A DNA stretch of 64,000 bases from Viridilinea sp964592425 (GTDB taxonomy: Bacteria; Chloroflexota; Chloroflexia; Chloroflexales; Chloroflexaceae): the NCBI GenBank assembly GCA_964592425.1, contig CAZQCG010000003.1:1-64000 (forward strand), read 5' to 3'. Shown here one piece after another: positions 61,297 through 64,000 of the stretch. How positions within the stretch are numbered: position 1 is the stretch's first letter; each line of letters begins with the position of its first letter. The translations under genes were made by a program, and so were the position numbers. The notes under the pieces were generated by a model that saw only the letters and a list, made by a program, of their open reading frames with translations, was not told the origin of the DNA and ran no database searches.

Positions 61297-62145
61297 TCAA
61301 ACCAGGCTCAGGCCCACCATACGTGCTTCAACCGCCCTGCGCACAGTAAGCTGCCCCAGGCCCTGGCCCTCGACGGACAGGGCAGCCGCGACACTGGCAA
61401 AAGCGGCCGCGGCAAGCGGTGCAGCGCCCTCGTACAGCCGGACAAGCAAAGCGGCTGCAAAGACGTCTCCGGCCCCCGTCGGGTCAAGCTCAGCAGCGGG
61501 AAAAGCAGCGACCGGGTGAGGCACCCCGTCAAGGTAGAGGGTCGCTCCCGCCGCGCCCCGCGTGAGCGCCACCAGGGGGCAGTGGGCGGCGTAGGCGGCC
61601 ACCAGAGCCTCGTCGCCACCGACATCTTCCAGGCTGAGCACCAGCAGGCCCACCCGTTGGAGCAGGGTTGGGGCAGGCTGCCAGGGCTGCGTATGCACCA
61701 ACGCTGGCAAAGGCTGGGCCCAGTTGCGCATCCAACCCTGGGGTGTCAGGCCCACCAGTGTCGCTGGGGTGGCATAGGCCAGAGCTGTCGCCAGCTCAAA
61801 CTCGTTGGCAACCGGCGCGAGATGCATGATCGGGGCATGCTGCCAGCCTGGTGGAGCCTGGTTGAATACGATGGTCGGGGCGAGCGTATGTAACCACTGG
61901 CAGCGCCCTGCGGGCGTATAACGATTCTCAAAGCGCGTCACCCGCTGGGCCGCTGGAGCCATCGCCAGCGCAACCCCGGCCTCAGGCAAGCTGAGCCTAT
62001 GCGCATCACCGGCGCTCAACACCGCAGCGCGCAGGCCCAGGCGGGCCGCAACGGCGGCAGCATACCACGCACTCCCGCCGGGCACGACCGAGCCGTCAAC
62101 CAGCAGATCCTGGGTCAGGTGGCCAATCGCCAGATAGTCGATCAC
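61297..62145 (-). CDS. PfkB-family carbohydrate/nucleoside kinase
   Basis: This is a 282-residue PfkB kinase. The N-terminal GHLTQDLLVDGS, then PGGSAWYAAAVAARLG, is the family first motif. The C-terminal DPTGAGDVFAAALL carries the anion hole and catalytic Asp. The substrate cannot be named. It starts one base after jag on the same strand, so it belongs to the yidC-jag operon. Confidence 0.85.
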   Translation of the reverse strand: MIDYLAIGHLTQDLLVDGSVVPGGSAWYAAAVAARLGLRAAVLSAGDAHRLSLPEAGVALAMAPAAQRVTRFENRYTPAGRCQWLHTLAPTIVFNQAPPGWQHAPIMHLAPVANEFELATALAYATPATLVGLTPQGWMRNWAQPLPALVHTQPWQPAPTLLQRVGLLVLSLEDVGGDEALVAAYAAHCPLVALTRGAAGATLYLDGVPHPVAAFPAAELDPTGAGDVFAAALLVRLYEGAAPLAAAAFASVAAALSVEGQGLGQLTVRRAVEARMVGLSLV

Positions 62146-62146
62146 C

Positions 62147-62848
62147 TCACGACTTAGCAGGGTAGATCACGATCTTGCGGCTATCGCCCTCACCCGAGCT
62201 TTCGGTATAGATTGAGCTATCGTCACGCAGGGCCAGGTGTACAATGCGGCGTTCGTAGGCCGCCATCGGCTCAAGCATAATCGGGCGGCCAGTCTGACGC
62301 ACCCGTTCAGCCATACGACGGGCCAGGCCTTCGAGCGACTCCTGGCGGCGCTGACGATAGTTACCAACATCAACCACAACCTGGGGCCACTTCTGCACCC
62401 GGCGGCTGATCAACAAATTGAGCAAGAACTGAAGCGAGCGCAGCGTCTCACCGCGGCGACCGATCAGCAGGCCCATAGCCTCCTCATCGGCACCCTCGAC
62501 GTGCAGCGTAATCGTCTCTTCAATGTCACCCTTCTGACCGGGGACACGCGTGACCACCGGCGTGACATAGGCATGGATATCCATGCGGACGAGCAGATCG
62601 TCAAGGACGCCGCAGGCGATCTGTTGCAGATCGTCTGGGCTACCCGTGCGGTCTGCGCCGAGCATAGGCGCTGCTACCGGCGGCTCTTCATCATCATCCA
62701 CCACGGTCACCCGCACAAGTGCCTCATCCCCCGCATCGCCAGCCTCCAGCACCGCGATCACCACCTCATCGCGGTCTTTGCCAAGCTGGGCCAGGGCGAG
62801 TTCGACAGCTTCGGCGACCGTGCGCGCACTGATCTCGATGCTCTTCAT
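62147..62848 (-). CDS. jag: Jag/KhpB RNA-binding protein
   Basis: This is a 233-residue protein: an N-terminal Jag domain (IEISARTVAEAVELALAQLG), a KH domain (about 85-160: LLIGRRGETLRSLQFLLNLL) and an R3H domain near the end (AYERRIVHLALRDDSSIYTE). It binds RNA and is linked to cell division and envelope growth. It follows yidC as in many bacteria. Confidence 0.92.
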   Translation of the reverse strand: MKSIEISARTVAEAVELALAQLGKDRDEVVIAVLEAGDAGDEALVRVTVVDDDEEPPVAAPMLGADRTGSPDDLQQIACGVLDDLLVRMDIHAYVTPVVTRVPGQKGDIEETITLHVEGADEEAMGLLIGRRGETLRSLQFLLNLLISRRVQKWPQVVVDVGNYRQRRQESLEGLARRMAERVRQTGRPIMLEPMAAYERRIVHLALRDDSSIYTESSGEGDSRKIVIYPAKS

Positions 62849-62943
62849 AAACTTCCTCGTCAGGCTACGTAGTTTGAGATTTTGAGATTAAGCTTTCCGC
62901 TGTCCTTACCGGCTTCGACAGGCTCAGCCGGCAAACCTGGAAG

Positions 62944-63957
62944 CTACTTGCGTTTGCGCGGACGACGGGCATTCTCGGGCGGACGCGACTGGCTACGGGC
63001 CTGCTCAATAGCCTGCTCAGCCGGATCGTCGCTGTTACGCTCACTGCTGGCTACCGTCGGCTCACTCGTCTCGGTAAGCGGGCGCATGACACTCCAGAAG
63101 TCGCTGCGCGGAGCAGCATCGGTTGGGCTGCTGCCACTCTCAGCGGTAGCCCCAGCCACAGCAGGCGTCAGACTAGACATGCTGGAGGTAGTCTTGCCAT
63201 CAGGAGGCAGGAACTTGAGATAATTGGCCAGCGAGCCCCAGCCACTGGTAAAGTATTGCTGCACAATTCCAACCATACTGCTGATCACCCAGTAGAGCAC
63301 CGCGCCCTGAGGAAACGTGAAGGCAATATAGCCGAAGATCAGCGGCATAAACATCATTGTCTGGGTCATCACCTTCTGCTGCGGATCCTGGACACGTGGT
63401 GTCGCCATCACCGTCTGGAGCAACTGGAAGATGATCGAGAGTGTCGGCAACACCAGGTAAATCACCCCGGCAAAGCCATCCGGCCCGAAGGAGACGGCCC
63501 CTGCATCGATCACCCCAAAGAGTTTCTGTGAGAAGATCGCAGCGATATCTGGATCGGTGAGCCGCGCCGCTGCTGCCGGACTGAGGAAGACACGGCCAGC
63601 CTCGCCACCGAAGAGGTGATAGACAGCCTGATAGACGCCGAAAAAGATCGGCAACTGGAGCAACATTGGGAGGCAGCCGCCCACCGGGTTGATCTTATAC
63701 TCACGATAGAGCTTGAGCGTCTCTTCCTGGAGCTTCTGCTGATCTTTGCCATACTTCCGCTGCAACTCCTTGATCATCGGCTGCAGTTCTTGCATCTTCC
63801 GACTTGAGCGAATCGAAGTGAGGGTCAGTGGCAGAATAATCAGGCGGGCCGCGATCGTGAAGAAAATAATCCCCAGGGCAACACTGCCGGTGATCGACGA
63901 GAACCAGATCAAAGCCAATTCAAGCAGGCCGACAAACGAAGACCAGATCGAACCCAT
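62944..63957 (-). CDS. yidC: Membrane protein insertase YidC
   Basis: This is a 337-residue short-type YidC, lacking the large periplasmic domain of E. coli. The insertase core includes LPLTLTSIRSSRKMQELQPM near residue 40, VGGCLPMLLQLPIFFGVYQ near 95 and a set of about five transmembrane helices. A basic C-terminal tail (RRPRKRK) can bind ribosomes. It starts a yidC-jag-pfkB operon. rnpA and rpmH would normally lie beyond the window's right edge. Confidence 0.93.
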   Translation of the reverse strand: MGSIWSSFVGLLELALIWFSSITGSVALGIIFFTIAARLIILPLTLTSIRSSRKMQELQPMIKELQRKYGKDQQKLQEETLKLYREYKINPVGGCLPMLLQLPIFFGVYQAVYHLFGGEAGRVFLSPAAAARLTDPDIAAIFSQKLFGVIDAGAVSFGPDGFAGVIYLVLPTLSIIFQLLQTVMATPRVQDPQQKVMTQTMMFMPLIFGYIAFTFPQGAVLYWVISSMVGIVQQYFTSGWGSLANYLKFLPPDGKTTSSMSSLTPAVAGATAESGSSPTDAAPRSDFWSVMRPLTETSEPTVASSERNSDDPAEQAIEQARSQSRPPENARRPRKRK

Positions 63958-64000
63958 AACGTTTCCTCGAACGTGCGTGGTTTAGACGCACGGTGATGAT

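Overview
The window looks like a high-GC draft scaffold (a run of ten N at 49428-49437) from a phototrophic member of the Chloroflexota, most likely order Chloroflexales. The main reasons are a chlorophyll-synthase-type prenyltransferase (BchG/BchK) beside a cobalamin-binding radical SAM protein, a heme oxygenase-bacteriophytochrome-Rcp1 operon, PEP carboxylase, and the general gene style. No searches were run. Family names come from motifs recognised by eye.

Region 1 (about 283-38344) looks like a decaying composite genomic island next to tRNA-Gly(TCC). The intact tRNA is at 38296-38370 on the minus strand, and an exact 48-bp copy of its 3' half lies at 283-330. A weaker third junction at about 15115 cuts an HNH gene. 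The island holds a Septu-like PtuA/PtuB pair, a SEC-C protein, an AlkD-like protein, several DinB-type proteins, and an operon encoding a small membrane protein, an S41/PDZ protease, a PDZ-sensor kinase and a NarL regulator. It also holds a four-gene operon encoding a polytopic membrane protein, an SDR and two N-terminally anchored bilin-reductase-like paralogues, a tyrosine integrase, an aldo/keto reductase, a PaeR7I/XhoI-type restriction-modification pair behind a perfectly duplicated promoter, and a DUF4132 pair. Many genes here are broken: rtcB and DUF488 keep their ends but lack their middles, an LLM oxidoreductase has one nonsense codon, a LuxR-type regulator is frameshifted, and a response regulator has an in-frame stop. 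Two genes carry a small palindromic element built from AGCTGAAA repeats. A degenerate integrase 3' end occurs twice, with a 17-bp loop inverted between 12-bp inverted repeats in one copy.

Region 2 (38402-47970) has a twice-frameshifted, internally deleted SNF2 helicase, an HD-GYP phosphodiesterase, murE overlapping a dihydroorotate-dehydrogenase-like gene, a 145-bp MITE with 18-bp TIRs and an 11-bp target duplication, ppc, and a fragment of an NDH-5/DabB-like protein.

Region 3 (48142-57990) is linked to photobiology and signalling. It has a thioredoxin-fold protein with degraded CxxC motifs, a small protein behind a clear sigma-70-type promoter, the radical SAM gene, bchG/bchK, an OmpR-type regulator whose phosphoacceptor Asp is Glu, and bphO-bphP-rcp1.

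Region 4 (57388-63957) has a MmcQ/YjbR protein, a divergent MerR regulator, a PadR-ABC transporter operon, a PfkB kinase, and jag/khpB with yidC, which usually lie near the replication origin.
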